A DNA stretch of 64,000 nt from Ponticaulis sp. (lineage in GTDB: Bacteria > Pseudomonadota > Alphaproteobacteria > Caulobacterales > Hyphomonadaceae): positions 186,001 through 250,000 of the forward strand of contig NZLU01000039.1 in the NCBI GenBank assembly GCA_002692725.1, read 5' to 3'. Each line of letters opens with the position of its first letter. The stretch's first letter is position 1. The notes under the pieces were generated by a model. That model saw nothing but the letters and a program-made list of their open reading frames with translations, had not been told where the DNA came from and searched no databases. This document shows positions 24,868 through 35,253 of this stretch, one piece after another. The position numbers and the translations under genes are program-made.

Positions 24868-27800
24868 ATGAGATATCTACAGGCGTTTGTTGCGGGAATT
24901 GTTGCCATACTGGCAATCGGGCTCATTACAAAGAGCGTAACTGACTCATCAACCCGAACGCAGCAAGTTCAGTCTCAGCCTCTCCTCGATACGAATGAAA
25001 CATCCACCGTTCCGGCACAGGGTGAAACGCGGGATGCCGCAACCCAGAGACGGATTGACGAGCGCGAGCGCCTTCGACAGGCTGCCGCAGACAAAAATGA
25101 CAGCGAATTTGGTTATTTGCGTTACCGTACGGACACGTCCGGCGCAGCGCCCCTGGCCTGTCTTTCTTTCTCGTCGCCGCTCGATCCGGAAACCGATTAC
25201 TCTCCTTATGTCGAAGTCAGCCCGCGAAAATCCCTCGGCTTTTCAGCCAATGGCGAGGATCTTTGCGTTGGTGGCCTGACCTTTTCAGACTCCCGCCAGC
25301 TGACCCTTAAGGCCGGGCTTCCGGCGGCTGATGGTCGTGAACTGGCCGAAGATGAAGTCGTGTCTGTCGACTTCACAGATCGTCCGCCATTTGTTGGTTT
25401 TAAAGGCGGCGGTGTAATCCTGCCGCGTCTTGATGCAGACGGGCTTCCGATCGAGACGGTGAACGTCAACAAGGTGAAGATCTCCGTCACGCGCATCAAT
25501 GACCGGGCGCTGGCTTTCAAGCGCGTCATGGAAGGCTATACGCGCTCACAGGGCGGATATGGCTACCTCTATGGCGATGAAGACCCCGGCGATGTGGAAG
25601 TGCCGGTCTGGTCAGGCGAGATGGACATTGAGGCACGCCAGAATGCGCCGGTGGTCAGCGTCTTTCCGCTGGCAGAGGTGATCGGCACGTTGGAGCCGGG
25701 TGCCTATTTCGTTTCGGTTCAGGATGCGCGCGAAAATCTCGGTCGGGATGGGCCGCCTGCCAAGGCGGAACGCTGGATCATCACAACCGATCTTGCCCTG
25801 ACATCTTATATCGGCGAAACCGGCATGGATGTCGTTGTTCGGTCATTGCAGAGCGCGCGTCAGGTCGGCTCGGTGCGTTTGCAGCTTCTGGCGCAGAACA
25901 ATGAAGTGCTCGCCGAAAAATCCACTGATGGCACACGCGCTGTCCATTTCGAGGGGCCGCTTCTGCAAGGTGAAGGCAATCTGCGTCCGCGTATGGTGGC
26001 GGCGTTTGGTCCGCGCGGCGATTTTGCCATTCTCGATCTTGATCGTGCGCCGATCGATCTGAGTTCTGAAAACATTGGCGGTCGGACGCCGAACTTCCCG
26101 GTGGATGGCTTTGTCTATTCAGAGCGCGGGATCTATCGCCCAGGCGAGACCATTCATGCAACGGCGATGTTGCGCGATGATGCGGGCCGTGCCGTGACGG
26201 ACCGGACAGGCCGGTTCGTGGTTTATCGTCCGAACGGCATGGAGGCGAGCCGCTCCACTTTTGCGGAAACCCAGCTTGGCGGCGCGACGTTCGATTACGC
26301 TCTGCCCAAGACCGCCGCGCGCGGCCAATGGTCTGTTGCGGTTGAGGTTGATGGCATTGGCGAGGTTGGCCGGACCCGCGTGTCTGTTGAGGATTTTGTC
26401 CCGCAACGCATTCGGGTTGAGGTTGAGGCCGATACCGACACACCGCTGAAACGCGGCGAAACGCGTGAAGTCGATGTCAGTGCGCAATTCCTTTATGGCG
26501 CGCCAGGGGCCGGGCTTGAGGTGAAGTCCGAGGCGCGGATGGAGGTCGACCAAAACGCGTTCGAAGATTTCAAAGGCTATAGTTTCGGCCTGCATGATCA
26601 GGTGTTCCGTCAGGAGATCATCGAATTCGATGACCAGATGACAGACGGTGCGGGCAATATCACGCTGGCTCTTAACCCGCAGAATAAAGGCGTGAATGCC
26701 GACCGCCCGCTTCGTCTGCGGAGTGTGGTCAGCGTTCTTGAGCCGGGCGGCCGGGCGGTCAGTGACAGTGTGATTATCCCATACCGCCCGAAAGCGGCTT
26801 ATCTGGGTGTGAAGCCTGATTTTGATTACAGCCCGAGCCGGAATGAGCCGATCAAGTTTGACGTCGCCTCAATCAGCCCGGAAGGTGAAGCCATGGCGGC
26901 CAATGTGAATTGGCGTCTGGTACAGATCTATTACAATTATGACTGGTACAAGGATGGTTCACGCTGGCGCTGGCGCCGGTCGCGCTATGTGAAAGAAATC
27001 AATGCCGGTGATCTGCGCATTCGCGAGGGTCGCACGGGCGAGATTTCTGTCGATGCGCTCGAAGAGTATGGCGATTATCGCCTGATCGTGACGGACCCAT
27101 CTTCGAATGAAGAGACCAGCTATCAGTTCTGGGTTGGCTGGGGTGGCCGCGCCTCTGAAGGTGTTGAAGCGCCGGACCGTGTGCGTCTCACAGTTGCCGA
27201 CAAAGAGCCGGAAGCTGGCGGTCAGGCCAAGCTGACCCTGCTGCCGCCGTATTCCGGTGAAGCGCAGATTGTGGTCGCGACCGACAAGGTGATTTCGGTC
27301 AGCTATCAGTCTGTGTCTGAGCGCGGAACGGAACTCAGCCTGCCGGTGACGGCTGACTGGGGTGAGGGCGCCTATGTGATGGTGACGGTGTTCTCACCGC
27401 GCGATGCCATTGAACAGCCAAAACCGCGCCGTGCAGTTGGCGTCTCTTATGTGCCGGTCGATACATCTGACCGCGTGTTTGAGGTGGAATTCAATGTGCC
27501 GGATCTGATCCGCCCCCGCACCGAAACCGCGATTGAGGTGCGTCTGGATGGTCCGCGCGAGCCTGTCTTCATGACGCTTGCAGCCGTGGATGAAGGCATT
27601 CTGGCGCTTACGAATTATCAGACGCCGGATCCGGCCAGCTGGTATTTCGGCAAGATGGCGCTGGGTGTTGATCTCTATGATGATTATGGCCGGTTGCTCG
27701 ATCCGAATATGGCCGCGCCGAGCGAAGTGCGGTCTGGTTCAGACCAATTGGGCGGCGAAGGCCTTTCGGTCGTGCCAACCAAAACGGTCGCGCTCTGGTC

Positions 27801-29826
27801 AGGCATTGTCGATGTGGGCCGGAACGGCCGCGCGACAGTGGATTTTGACATCCCGGACTTTAATGGCGAATTGCGCCTCATGGCCGTGGCCTGGTCGGCA
27901 AATGGCGTCGGGTCGGGCGACAAGCCGCTGACCGTGCGTGATGAAGTGCCGGTTGAACTGTCTCTGCCGCGCTTCCTTGCGCCGGGTGATAACGCGACGG
28001 CAACGGCGAGTATCGACAATGTCGAGCTGAATGCGGGAGAGTTCTCGACGCGTCTGGCCGCGTCCGGCCCGGTCGATTTCATCAATAACAGCTTTGATGT
28101 GAACCTTTCACAGGGCCAGCGAGTGGATCAGCCTGTGGCGCTGAGTGCTGATGAAGAAGGCATTGCAAGCTTGTCCATCGCGGTGAACGGACCACAGGAT
28201 TTCGCGATTGATCGCAGCTATCCGATCCAGGTGCGCTCTGGCTTCCTGCCGGAAACACGGATTCAGAAATCCCTGATTGCCGCCGGGGCAAATTATTCCC
28301 TGCCCGAGGATATGCTGACAGGCTTTGTGCCGGGGTCGGAAGAAGCTGTGGTGTCCTTCTCTGCGCTGCCGATTGATGCCGGTTCGCTTTATGCCTCGCT
28401 TGCGCGGTATCCGTATGGCTGCACCGAGCAGCTGACATCGCGGGCCATGCCGCTTCTCTATTCCGAGCAATTGGCGACGCTGGCGGGCAAAGCTGATGAG
28501 GAGGCTGATGCTTCGGCGCGTGCACGCATGCAGGTGCAGGAGAGCATCAACACCATACTCAATCGTCAAAGCCCGGATGGCTCTCTTGGTCTCTGGCGCG
28601 AGGGTGACCGAAACGCCTCTCCATGGCTTGGCGCATATGCCACTGACTTCCTCTTCCGCGCGAAAGAGGCTGGTTACAATGTGCCAAATCAGGCGCTGGA
28701 ACGGGCAATGGGTGCACTTGAGGATGTGGCGCAGGGCGAATCCTGGCGCGTTTATGGCTATGACACTGACGTCTGGGAAAGCCGTTGGCACAATGACACC
28801 GAAGAGAAGCTGATGAAGCGGTCTGCGCCCTATGCACTTTATGTGCTGGCCAAGGCAGGACGCGCAGATGTGTCTCGTCTTCGGTATATGCATGACCGAG
28901 AGCTGAACCAGATGCAGTCTCCGCTGGCCCGGGCACAGCTCGGCGCGGCGCTGGCTGTGATGGGCGATCGGTCACGTGCTGTGTCAGCCTTTGAGGCCGC
29001 GATTGATGCGATCGGCTATAACAATAATGGCGATTATTATCAGACGGTACTGCGGGATTTGTCCGGCATTCTGTCGCTGGCTGCCGAAGTTGACATGACT
29101 GATGTGGTGGAGCGCCTGTCGACACGGCTCGGTGAAGACATCCCGGATGCAGCGGGTCTCACGACGCAAGAAAAAGCCTTCCTTCTGCTCGCCTGGAATG
29201 CGTTGACGGAAGGCACACCGCTGCCGCAGATCGAAAGCGATGTGGATGGAAATGATGCGCGCTTTGTGATGGCGGGTGTGGAAGCTGCAGGGGCTGCAAG
29301 CTTCACCAATGCTGGCTCGTCGCCGATCTGGCAGACCAGCTTTGTGCGGGGTGCGCCATCTGAGCCGCCAGCTGCATCGTCATCGCAATTCCGTATCGCC
29401 AAGGAGCTCTTCAGCATGTCCGGTCAGCGCGCCAGACTCGACAATGTCGAGCGGGGTGACCGGTTTGTCGTTCGTCTGACGCTGACACCAGAACAGCGCC
29501 GCACCAACCCGATGATTGTTGAGGATTTGCTGCCTGCCGGGTTCGAAATTGAAGCGGTGCTGACCTCGTCTGATGGCCAGAATAACCGCGGGGCGTTCAG
29601 CTGGCTCGGTGATCTCGACACGGCCAATATTGCTGAATCCCGCGACGACCGGTTCGTCGCTGCGATTGATGTCCGTGATGAGAGCCGTGCTTTGGCTTAT
29701 GTCGTGCGGGCAGTGACCGCAGGTGACTTTACCTTCCCGGGTGCTGTGACCGAAGATATGTACCGGCCTGATGTATATGCCCGGTCAGATTCCCAACGCG
29801 TCATTGTTCGGGACAATGCGGGATAA
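24868..29826 (+). CDS. Bacterial alpha-2-macroglobulin (YfhM-like)
   Basis: 1652 aa, the same size as E. coli YfhM. Thioester motif GCTEQ is intact, with Cys1185. Around it are the MG2 block (FVYSERGIYRPGETIHATAMLRDD region, about 410-440), the A2M bait/C3 region with FDIPDFNGELRLMAVAWSANGVG, and the C-terminal thioester helical domain. It traps proteases in the periplasm. Unlike E. coli YfhM, the N-terminus (FVAGIVAILAIGLITKSV) is a hydrophobic anchor without a lipobox Cys, so it is membrane-anchored rather than lipidated. The PBP1C gene begins inside its last codons, as in the conserved yfhM-pbpC pair. Confidence 0.94.
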   Translation: MRYLQAFVAGIVAILAIGLITKSVTDSSTRTQQVQSQPLLDTNETSTVPAQGETRDAATQRRIDERERLRQAAADKNDSEFGYLRYRTDTSGAAPLACLSFSSPLDPETDYSPYVEVSPRKSLGFSANGEDLCVGGLTFSDSRQLTLKAGLPAADGRELAEDEVVSVDFTDRPPFVGFKGGGVILPRLDADGLPIETVNVNKVKISVTRINDRALAFKRVMEGYTRSQGGYGYLYGDEDPGDVEVPVWSGEMDIEARQNAPVVSVFPLAEVIGTLEPGAYFVSVQDARENLGRDGPPAKAERWIITTDLALTSYIGETGMDVVVRSLQSARQVGSVRLQLLAQNNEVLAEKSTDGTRAVHFEGPLLQGEGNLRPRMVAAFGPRGDFAILDLDRAPIDLSSENIGGRTPNFPVDGFVYSERGIYRPGETIHATAMLRDDAGRAVTDRTGRFVVYRPNGMEASRSTFAETQLGGATFDYALPKTAARGQWSVAVEVDGIGEVGRTRVSVEDFVPQRIRVEVEADTDTPLKRGETREVDVSAQFLYGAPGAGLEVKSEARMEVDQNAFEDFKGYSFGLHDQVFRQEIIEFDDQMTDGAGNITLALNPQNKGVNADRPLRLRSVVSVLEPGGRAVSDSVIIPYRPKAAYLGVKPDFDYSPSRNEPIKFDVASISPEGEAMAANVNWRLVQIYYNYDWYKDGSRWRWRRSRYVKEINAGDLRIREGRTGEISVDALEEYGDYRLIVTDPSSNEETSYQFWVGWGGRASEGVEAPDRVRLTVADKEPEAGGQAKLTLLPPYSGEAQIVVATDKVISVSYQSVSERGTELSLPVTADWGEGAYVMVTVFSPRDAIEQPKPRRAVGVSYVPVDTSDRVFEVEFNVPDLIRPRTETAIEVRLDGPREPVFMTLAAVDEGILALTNYQTPDPASWYFGKMALGVDLYDDYGRLLDPNMAAPSEVRSGSDQLGGEGLSVVPTKTVALWSGIVDVGRNGRATVDFDIPDFNGELRLMAVAWSANGVGSGDKPLTVRDEVPVELSLPRFLAPGDNATATASIDNVELNAGEFSTRLAASGPVDFINNSFDVNLSQGQRVDQPVALSADEEGIASLSIAVNGPQDFAIDRSYPIQVRSGFLPETRIQKSLIAAGANYSLPEDMLTGFVPGSEEAVVSFSALPIDAGSLYASLARYPYGCTEQLTSRAMPLLYSEQLATLAGKADEEADASARARMQVQESINTILNRQSPDGSLGLWREGDRNASPWLGAYATDFLFRAKEAGYNVPNQALERAMGALEDVAQGESWRVYGYDTDVWESRWHNDTEEKLMKRSAPYALYVLAKAGRADVSRLRYMHDRELNQMQSPLARAQLGAALAVMGDRSRAVSAFEAAIDAIGYNNNGDYYQTVLRDLSGILSLAAEVDMTDVVERLSTRLGEDIPDAAGLTTQEKAFLLLAWNALTEGTPLPQIESDVDGNDARFVMAGVEAAGAASFTNAGSSPIWQTSFVRGAPSEPPAASSSQFRIAKELFSMSGQRARLDNVERGDRFVVRLTLTPEQRRTNPMIVEDLLPAGFEIEAVLTSSDGQNNRGAFSWLGDLDTANIAESRDDRFVAAIDVRDESRALAYVVRAVTAGDFTFPGAVTEDMYRPDVYARSDSQRVIVRDNAG

Positions 29827-31933
29827 GCTCGGCATCTTCCGGCGCTTTCAGGCGCGTGGCTTCTGGCTGAAATCAGCAGCCACGCTTGGGGCTGGCCTTC
29901 TGGCGCTGATCGCGCTGGACCTCCTCTTTCCGCCACCTATTCAAAAGGCGCGATCAGGCTCGCTGATCGTGACCGACACAAACGGCATTCCGCTACGGGC
30001 GTTTCCGACAGAGGATGGGCGATGGCGTCTGCGCGCTGATGTCGCGCGAATCGACCCTCTGTTTGTGAAAGCGCTGATCGAGGTTGAGGATGAGCGGTTT
30101 TATCGCCATTGGGGCGTGGATGGTCTGGCGGTGGTCCGGGCATCCGGTCAGGCAATCTCGAACGGTCGGATTGTGTCGGGTGCCTCGACGATTACCATGC
30201 AGACGGCGCGCCTGCTCGAACCCAGGCCACGTAATCTGGGCTCGAAGCTGATCGAAATGATCCGCGCGGTTCAGCTTGAACGGCGATTGAGCAAGGATGA
30301 AATTCTCGAGCTGTATCTCAGCCTCACGCCTTATGGCGGCAATCTGGAGGGAATCCGAGCGGCGAGCTGGGCTTATTTCGGACGCGAGCCCGACCGGCTG
30401 ACGGATGACCAGATCGCGTTATTGCTCGCTCTGCCACAATCACCCGAGGTGCGGCGGCCTGATTTGAAGCCAGATAACGCCATCGCAGCCCGGGCGCGCT
30501 TGCTGGATCGGTTGGTTGAGCTTGAGTTGATCCCGTCAGACCGGGCAGAAGAAGCGAAGACGCTTGATCTGCCGGGGCGCAACGCCTTTCCGGCACACGC
30601 CTGGCATGCAGCTGAACATATCCGGGCGATTGCGCTTGATGATGCGACCGACAGATCGGGCATGCCCATCAAGGATGTGCGTTCGACGCTCGATGCCGGG
30701 CTGCAGAAAGCGCTGGAAAGTTATCTGGAAGATTCGGCCCGCCAATTGGGCGGAAGCGTTCAGTTCTCTGCGATTGTGATCGAAACCGAAACGCGCGCTG
30801 TAAAGGCGATGGTTGGCTCTGCTGATCGGAACCGGCCCGGTGGCTGGATCGATCTGACGGCTGCGCCGCGATCACCTGGGTCGACCCTCAAGCCGTTTAT
30901 TTATGGCCTTGCCTTTGATGATGGTCAGGCGCTGCCCAACACCTTCATTGAGGATCTGCCCGCCCGGTTTAACACCTATCGGCCTGAAAATTTCGACCGG
31001 TCTTTCCGAGGGCAGGTGCGGGTGGCCGATGCGCTCCAACATTCATTGAATGTGCCTGCGGTGCTGGCGCTCGAGCGGATCGGGCCGGAGCGGTTTGCCT
31101 CTTCGCTTGAGCTGGCGGGCGTGCCCTTGCGCGTTTATGGCTCGGCGTCGCGCGATCCAGGTCTGGCTCTGGCGCTGGGTGGTGTGGGTATGACCCTTCA
31201 GGATCTCGGCCTTCTTTATTCCGGGCTGGGTGATAACGGCGTGATGAAACCACTCAACTGGACAGAGGCGGATGTCGTCGCGAAAGCCGACAAGCCGGGG
31301 CATCGGTTCATGAGTGCATCCTCGGCGTCTGAATTGATTGAGGTTCTGAAATCTGCGCCAAGCCCTGCCGGGCGTATGCCATCAAAACTGACGCAGAATG
31401 CGCCCGAAATAGCCTTCAAAACGGGGACCTCTTACGGATTTCGTGATGCTTGGGCGGCCGGTGTCGCGCGTGGCTATGCGGTAGTGGTCTGGGTTGGTCG
31501 CGCCGATGGCGCGCCGAGACCCGATGAGACCGGACGCAAATCCGCATTGCCGGTTTTGTTCAATATTTTCGACCGGGTGGCGAGCGAGCTTGCGCCTGCT
31601 GGCCCGGCGGAAGACCGATTGATGTCCGAACACAGCTCTGATCCGAAATTTGCGATGTCGCGCTTTTCAGGGCGGGATGATCCTCCCATGATCCTGTTCC
31701 CGCCCGAAAATGCCGTGTTGATGGCAAAGCGCGACGATCATCCCAATCGCGGTTTTGTGCTGGCCGGACGCGGTGAGGGCGATCTCAACTGGTTTGTGAA
31801 CGGTGTGCCTGTCGGGCTTGATCCCGCCGGAGCACCGCTCTGGGTGCCGGAGGGGCCAGGATTTTACGATCTGTCCGCCGTTGATGAATATGGCCGCGAG
31901 AGCCGTGTCGCCGTGCGGGTGCAGAACTTTTAG
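29816..31933 (+). CDS. pbpC: Penicillin-binding protein 1C (bifunctional glycosyltransferase/transpeptidase)
   Basis: 705 aa starting at ATG 29816, which overlaps the alpha-2-macroglobulin stop by 11 bp; an ATG at 29771 is also in frame. One N-terminal anchor helix, then the GT51 domain with EDERFYRHWGVD and SGASTITMQTARLL, then the transpeptidase domain with SPGSTLKPFIYG (SxxK), HSLNVP (SxN) and FKTGTS (KTG), and a C-terminal BiPBP_C domain (about 605-700). It polymerises and cross-links peptidoglycan at sites of damage, in partnership with alpha-2-macroglobulin. Confidence 0.95.
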   Translation: MRDKLGIFRRFQARGFWLKSAATLGAGLLALIALDLLFPPPIQKARSGSLIVTDTNGIPLRAFPTEDGRWRLRADVARIDPLFVKALIEVEDERFYRHWGVDGLAVVRASGQAISNGRIVSGASTITMQTARLLEPRPRNLGSKLIEMIRAVQLERRLSKDEILELYLSLTPYGGNLEGIRAASWAYFGREPDRLTDDQIALLLALPQSPEVRRPDLKPDNAIAARARLLDRLVELELIPSDRAEEAKTLDLPGRNAFPAHAWHAAEHIRAIALDDATDRSGMPIKDVRSTLDAGLQKALESYLEDSARQLGGSVQFSAIVIETETRAVKAMVGSADRNRPGGWIDLTAAPRSPGSTLKPFIYGLAFDDGQALPNTFIEDLPARFNTYRPENFDRSFRGQVRVADALQHSLNVPAVLALERIGPERFASSLELAGVPLRVYGSASRDPGLALALGGVGMTLQDLGLLYSGLGDNGVMKPLNWTEADVVAKADKPGHRFMSASSASELIEVLKSAPSPAGRMPSKLTQNAPEIAFKTGTSYGFRDAWAAGVARGYAVVVWVGRADGAPRPDETGRKSALPVLFNIFDRVASELAPAGPAEDRLMSEHSSDPKFAMSRFSGRDDPPMILFPPENAVLMAKRDDHPNRGFVLAGRGEGDLNWFVNGVPVGLDPAGAPLWVPEGPGFYDLSAVDEYGRESRVAVRVQNF

Positions 31934-32149
31934 AACGCGCGCAGCGCGGGCTTTGGATGGCCTCGCGCCAACTCATGAAATTGCCAGACTGATGATTGCG
32001 CGCAACACCAGCGCGACAATTCGTCAGGCTTTGGTCTGATCTGCAGATGAGGGGTGGAAAACGGTTCAGATTTACCCACATGGAGGATCAATCAAATTTT
32101 CGAACTGTGGGTGGCGGTTCGTCAACCGGACGATGGTAAGAAAGCAATT

Positions 32150-32815
32150 ATGCGTACGTCACCAAATATTCTCGTGGCCGTGCTGATCTGTGCGGCTGCC
32201 GCGGGCATGGCATTTCTGGCACAGACCGGAAACAGCCAGGAGAGTGCCGAAGTCATTGAAAGCTCGCAGGCGGATGCCGTTTTCGCGGGCGGGTGTTTCT
32301 GGTGCACGGAAGCCGATTTTGACAAGCTGGACGGCGTTCACGAAACGATTTCCGGCTATATCGGCGGCGATGTAAACAATCCGAGCTATGAACAGGTCGT
32401 GAGCGGTACAACCGGCCATTATGAGGCGGTCCGCGTGATTTATGATGCCAGCGTGATTTCCTATGATGAGCTGGTCGAGTATTTCTGGCGCACGATCGAT
32501 CCCTTTAATGACAATGGTCAGTTCTGCGATCGCGGGTCGAGCTATCGCGCCGCAATTTTCGTTGAGACCGCAGAAGAGCGGGACATTGCTGAAGCGACCA
32601 AAGCGGCGCTGAGCGAAGAGGAAGGGTTTGGTCAGCCGATCGTGACCGAAATTCTTGATCAGGACACTTTCTGGCCTGCTGAAGAGAAGCACCAGAATTT
32701 CTACGAGAAAAGAAGCCAGCGATATAAATTCTATCGCGCTGGCTGTGGTCGCGATGCCAGGCTGAAAGAGATCTGGGGCGAGGATGCCGCCAAAGAGGTG
32801 GCGGAAAGCTTCTGA
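32150..32815 (+). CDS. msrA: Peptide methionine sulfoxide reductase MsrA, secreted form
   Basis: 221 aa from the ATG at 32150, since it is followed by a signal peptide or anchor (ILVAVLICAAAAGMAFLA); the frame is open to 32054 without such features. GGCFWCTEADFDKLDGV is the catalytic Cys motif, SGYIGGDVNNPSYEQVVSGTTGH the second block, and the C-terminal YKFYRAGCGRD carries a resolving Cys. It repairs oxidised Met in periplasmic proteins. A bidirectional terminator follows. Confidence 0.93.
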   Translation: MRTSPNILVAVLICAAAAGMAFLAQTGNSQESAEVIESSQADAVFAGGCFWCTEADFDKLDGVHETISGYIGGDVNNPSYEQVVSGTTGHYEAVRVIYDASVISYDELVEYFWRTIDPFNDNGQFCDRGSSYRAAIFVETAEERDIAEATKAALSEEEGFGQPIVTEILDQDTFWPAEEKHQNFYEKRSQRYKFYRAGCGRDARLKEIWGEDAAKEVAESF

Positions 32816-32842
32816 TCTTTCTGGCGTTCACCTTCGACTGAC

Positions 32843-32875
32843 ACGAAAAGCCCGACCTGTTATGGTCGGGTTTTT
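32843..32875. terminator. Bidirectional intrinsic terminator
   Basis: Arms CCCGACC (32851-32857) and GGTCGGG (32864-32870), with TTTTT to 32875 on the plus strand and an AAAAG run at 32846-32850 that gives a weak T run on the minus strand. It ends msrA and, on the other strand, overlaps the stop of the GT39 gene. Confidence 0.88.
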
Positions 32876-34428
32876 GTTTGTTCAGGACTGAATCCGTTGA
32901 CGCGATAGACCTGAAAGACGCGGTATTTGCCGCCGCCCAGATCAATCCGGAGTTCGCCCAATTCCTCGACGGGATTGAAAGCGGCCAGAAACTTCTCGCG
33001 CTCACCCTGCATATAGCTCAGAAGAATGGCATTGCTGGCCTCCTGCTCGGAAATCGGGATTTCCTCGGAGAAGGAAGAGGGCGCTTCATTGCGACGCCAT
33101 GCGCGGATTGGAATGTTCAACGCGCCATCTCGTCCGTAATAGTCCAGGCCATGCCAGATCTCGCGCTCATCCATAATGATTGCTGTTGCGTTGTTCGCTT
33201 CGGCAATGCGCGCGACCTGATCCGTCGTTTCCGGCCAGCCGCGCAAACGCTTGACGGCATTCGCCAGACCCAGATCATTGACGAACGCTGGAGGGGCCGA
33301 GACCACGCCGACAAACAAAAGGCCAGCTGTGCAATTGATAAGAAAACTCAGCCCGAGTCCGGCTTTGGCTTTCCAGTCAGACTGGCAGACCCAGACAGCG
33401 ACAATCACTGCAGCGGCGGGGGAGGCGGTGGCGGCCCAATTCGCATGCGCGCGACTGATAAAAGCCTGAACGATGATGATCACCAAGGGCGGCAGGGTGA
33501 AGGCCAGAAGCACCCGTATATTCGCATTCTGAACCAGCTGCGTCATACGGAAGGCCAGCAACACAAAGACAATCAGCAGAAGAACGAAGCTGGCGGGCCC
33601 GAAGACGCCGAACTGATCGCCGATGAAGTTGAGGCCATTGTCCAGATTGAACAGGCTGCCCTGCCAGTTCGCATTGTCGGCTGTGTGTCCCACGGTTTTG
33701 AAACCGGTGACAGCATTCCAGATCAGGTGCGGCGCGAGCACGACGAGCAGGGCGCCAGCCGTGCAGGTCCCTGAAAGCGACATCAGGGCAGATCTGAGGG
33801 GCTTGTCGTAAATGCATGCGAGCCCCATTCCGAGGAGGAAATAGATCATCGCATACTTGGAGAGGAAGCCGAGACCAATTGACGCGCCCAGCAAAAGCCC
33901 GGTGATAAGCCCGGGCGTCTCGCGAAAGCGGAACAGCAATGTCAGGCTGAGTGCCCAGAATGTCAGGAGCTGAACATCGGTGGACATGATGATGGAGGAG
34001 AGCCAGACGGCGGGCATGGTGAGATAGATCAGCCCGGCCAGAACACCAGCGGCAGGCGAGGCAACGCGCCGGCCCAGATCAAAGATCGCGATCCCGGTGA
34101 GAATGTGAAAAATCGGCGAAAACAGGCGGATAGCCCATTCTGAATGCCCAAACAGGCTGGTTTCAAGCCCGATCACCCAGGCAATCATGGGGGGTTTTGA
34201 ATAATACCCCCAGTCAAACGCCGTCGACCACCGCCAGTATTGCGCCTCGTCAGGCCCCAGATTCAGAGGCGTCAGAAAGACCGCATACAGACGAATAGCC
34301 AATAAGAAAATGCAGGCCAGTCCGAAGAAATCTTGCCATTTGGCCTTGTTGATCACGGAAGAAAGTTTCACAATTGGATCCTGACGGGAAACTGAGTTCG
34401 ACTTTTTTGCGGACACTCTGAAAATCAT
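32860..34428 (-). CDS. Glycosyltransferase family 39 / ArnT-like membrane protein
   Basis: 522 aa with about eleven membrane helices. The first periplasmic loop has LGPDEAQYWRW and WGYYSKPPMIAW, the PMT_2/ArnT acidic and aromatic substrate loop. Family members transfer a sugar from a polyprenyl-phosphate sugar donor to lipid A, glycans or proteins on the outer side of the inner membrane. The acceptor is unknown. The stop lies inside the terminator shared with msrA. The start at 34428 has no strong ribosome site. Confidence 0.88.
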   Translation of the reverse strand: MIFRVSAKKSNSVSRQDPIVKLSSVINKAKWQDFFGLACIFLLAIRLYAVFLTPLNLGPDEAQYWRWSTAFDWGYYSKPPMIAWVIGLETSLFGHSEWAIRLFSPIFHILTGIAIFDLGRRVASPAAGVLAGLIYLTMPAVWLSSIIMSTDVQLLTFWALSLTLLFRFRETPGLITGLLLGASIGLGFLSKYAMIYFLLGMGLACIYDKPLRSALMSLSGTCTAGALLVVLAPHLIWNAVTGFKTVGHTADNANWQGSLFNLDNGLNFIGDQFGVFGPASFVLLLIVFVLLAFRMTQLVQNANIRVLLAFTLPPLVIIIVQAFISRAHANWAATASPAAAVIVAVWVCQSDWKAKAGLGLSFLINCTAGLLFVGVVSAPPAFVNDLGLANAVKRLRGWPETTDQVARIAEANNATAIIMDEREIWHGLDYYGRDGALNIPIRAWRRNEAPSSFSEEIPISEQEASNAILLSYMQGEREKFLAAFNPVEELGELRIDLGGGKYRVFQVYRVNGFSPEQTKTRP

Positions 34429-34518
34429 GCTTGCAACGCAAGTTCAAAATGATTATTTCCCGCCCTCCATTCTTACCGGTGGCTGATAGTCAGCCCAACA
34501 AACAAAAGGTGTGTGAAG

Positions 34519-34995
34519 ATGGCATATGGAGCCCCGGGACACCCGGAATTTGAGGCCCTCGACGAACAGGGTAAGGCCGCGTCGGACGATCGTTCTGGCG
34601 CGGCGGTAAATAATGAAGACCGGCTGGACTTCTTCGTCAAGCGTGATGGAGTCGAGTACGCTGGAACTCACCTGATAATCGATCTTTGGGACGTATCCCG
34701 CATTGATGATCCTGAGCATATTGAGCGTTCGCTCTGTGATGCCGCCGTCCGTGCAGGTGCAACCATTCTGAGCTCTGATTTCCACGTCTTCACGCCGAAC
34801 AATGGTGTGTCCGGGGTTATCGTGCTGTCAGAGAGCCATATCTCCATTCACACCTGGCCAGAACGCGACTTCGCAGCGGTTGATGTTTTCATGTGCGGTG
34901 ACGCACAACCTCACCGTACGATTGAAGCTCTGCGTGAAGCCTTCTCACCGTCGCGTATCGGACTCACCGAACACCGTCGGGGACTGACTGTTTAA
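34519..34995 (+). CDS. speH: S-adenosylmethionine decarboxylase proenzyme (SpeH/SpeD type)
   Basis: 158 aa from ATG 34519, which has AAAGG 9 nt upstream (a GTG at 34513 is in frame but too close). LSESHISIHTWPERDFAAVDVFMCG holds the autocatalytic Glu-Ser cleavage site that makes the pyruvoyl group, the His and the proton-donor Cys. The N-terminal 40 residues are an acidic extension beyond the family norm. It makes decarboxylated AdoMet for spermidine synthesis. The cognate spermidine synthase is not in the window. A strong terminator follows. Confidence 0.93.
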   Translation: MAYGAPGHPEFEALDEQGKAASDDRSGAAVNNEDRLDFFVKRDGVEYAGTHLIIDLWDVSRIDDPEHIERSLCDAAVRAGATILSSDFHVFTPNNGVSGVIVLSESHISIHTWPERDFAAVDVFMCGDAQPHRTIEALREAFSPSRIGLTEHRRGLTV

Positions 34996-35046
34996 AAGTC
35001 AGTTCGCCGAGAGCGCCGATAAAAAATTAACCATTTTAAAGCCTGA

Positions 35047-35073
35047 AAGCCGAGCAATCTTGCTCGGCTTTTT
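35047..35073 (+). terminator. Intrinsic terminator of the AdoMet decarboxylase gene
   Basis: AAGCCGAGCA (35047-35056), ATCT loop, TGCTCGGCTT (35061-35070), then T run to 35073 and a second T run at 35077-35080. It begins 52 bp after the stop. Confidence 0.93.
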
Positions 35074-35253
35074 GCGTTTTTGTATGCGAATTGGCAGTGG
35101 TGGGGGTGTTGCTAGAAAGTCGCATATTTGCGGATTGTGAGGCGTGTCGCAAAAGCTTTACAATCGCGTCACTTAAGCGTCATTCGTTAAGATTATGGCC
35201 CCCACATCTGCGTTCGTGTGTCCGCGCGAGCGTACATCTCCGAGGGGTTACTC

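Noticed and set aside
34513-34518. GTG at 34513 as start of AdoMet decarboxylase
   Set aside because: It is 3 nt from the AAAGG site; the ATG at 34519 has correct spacing.
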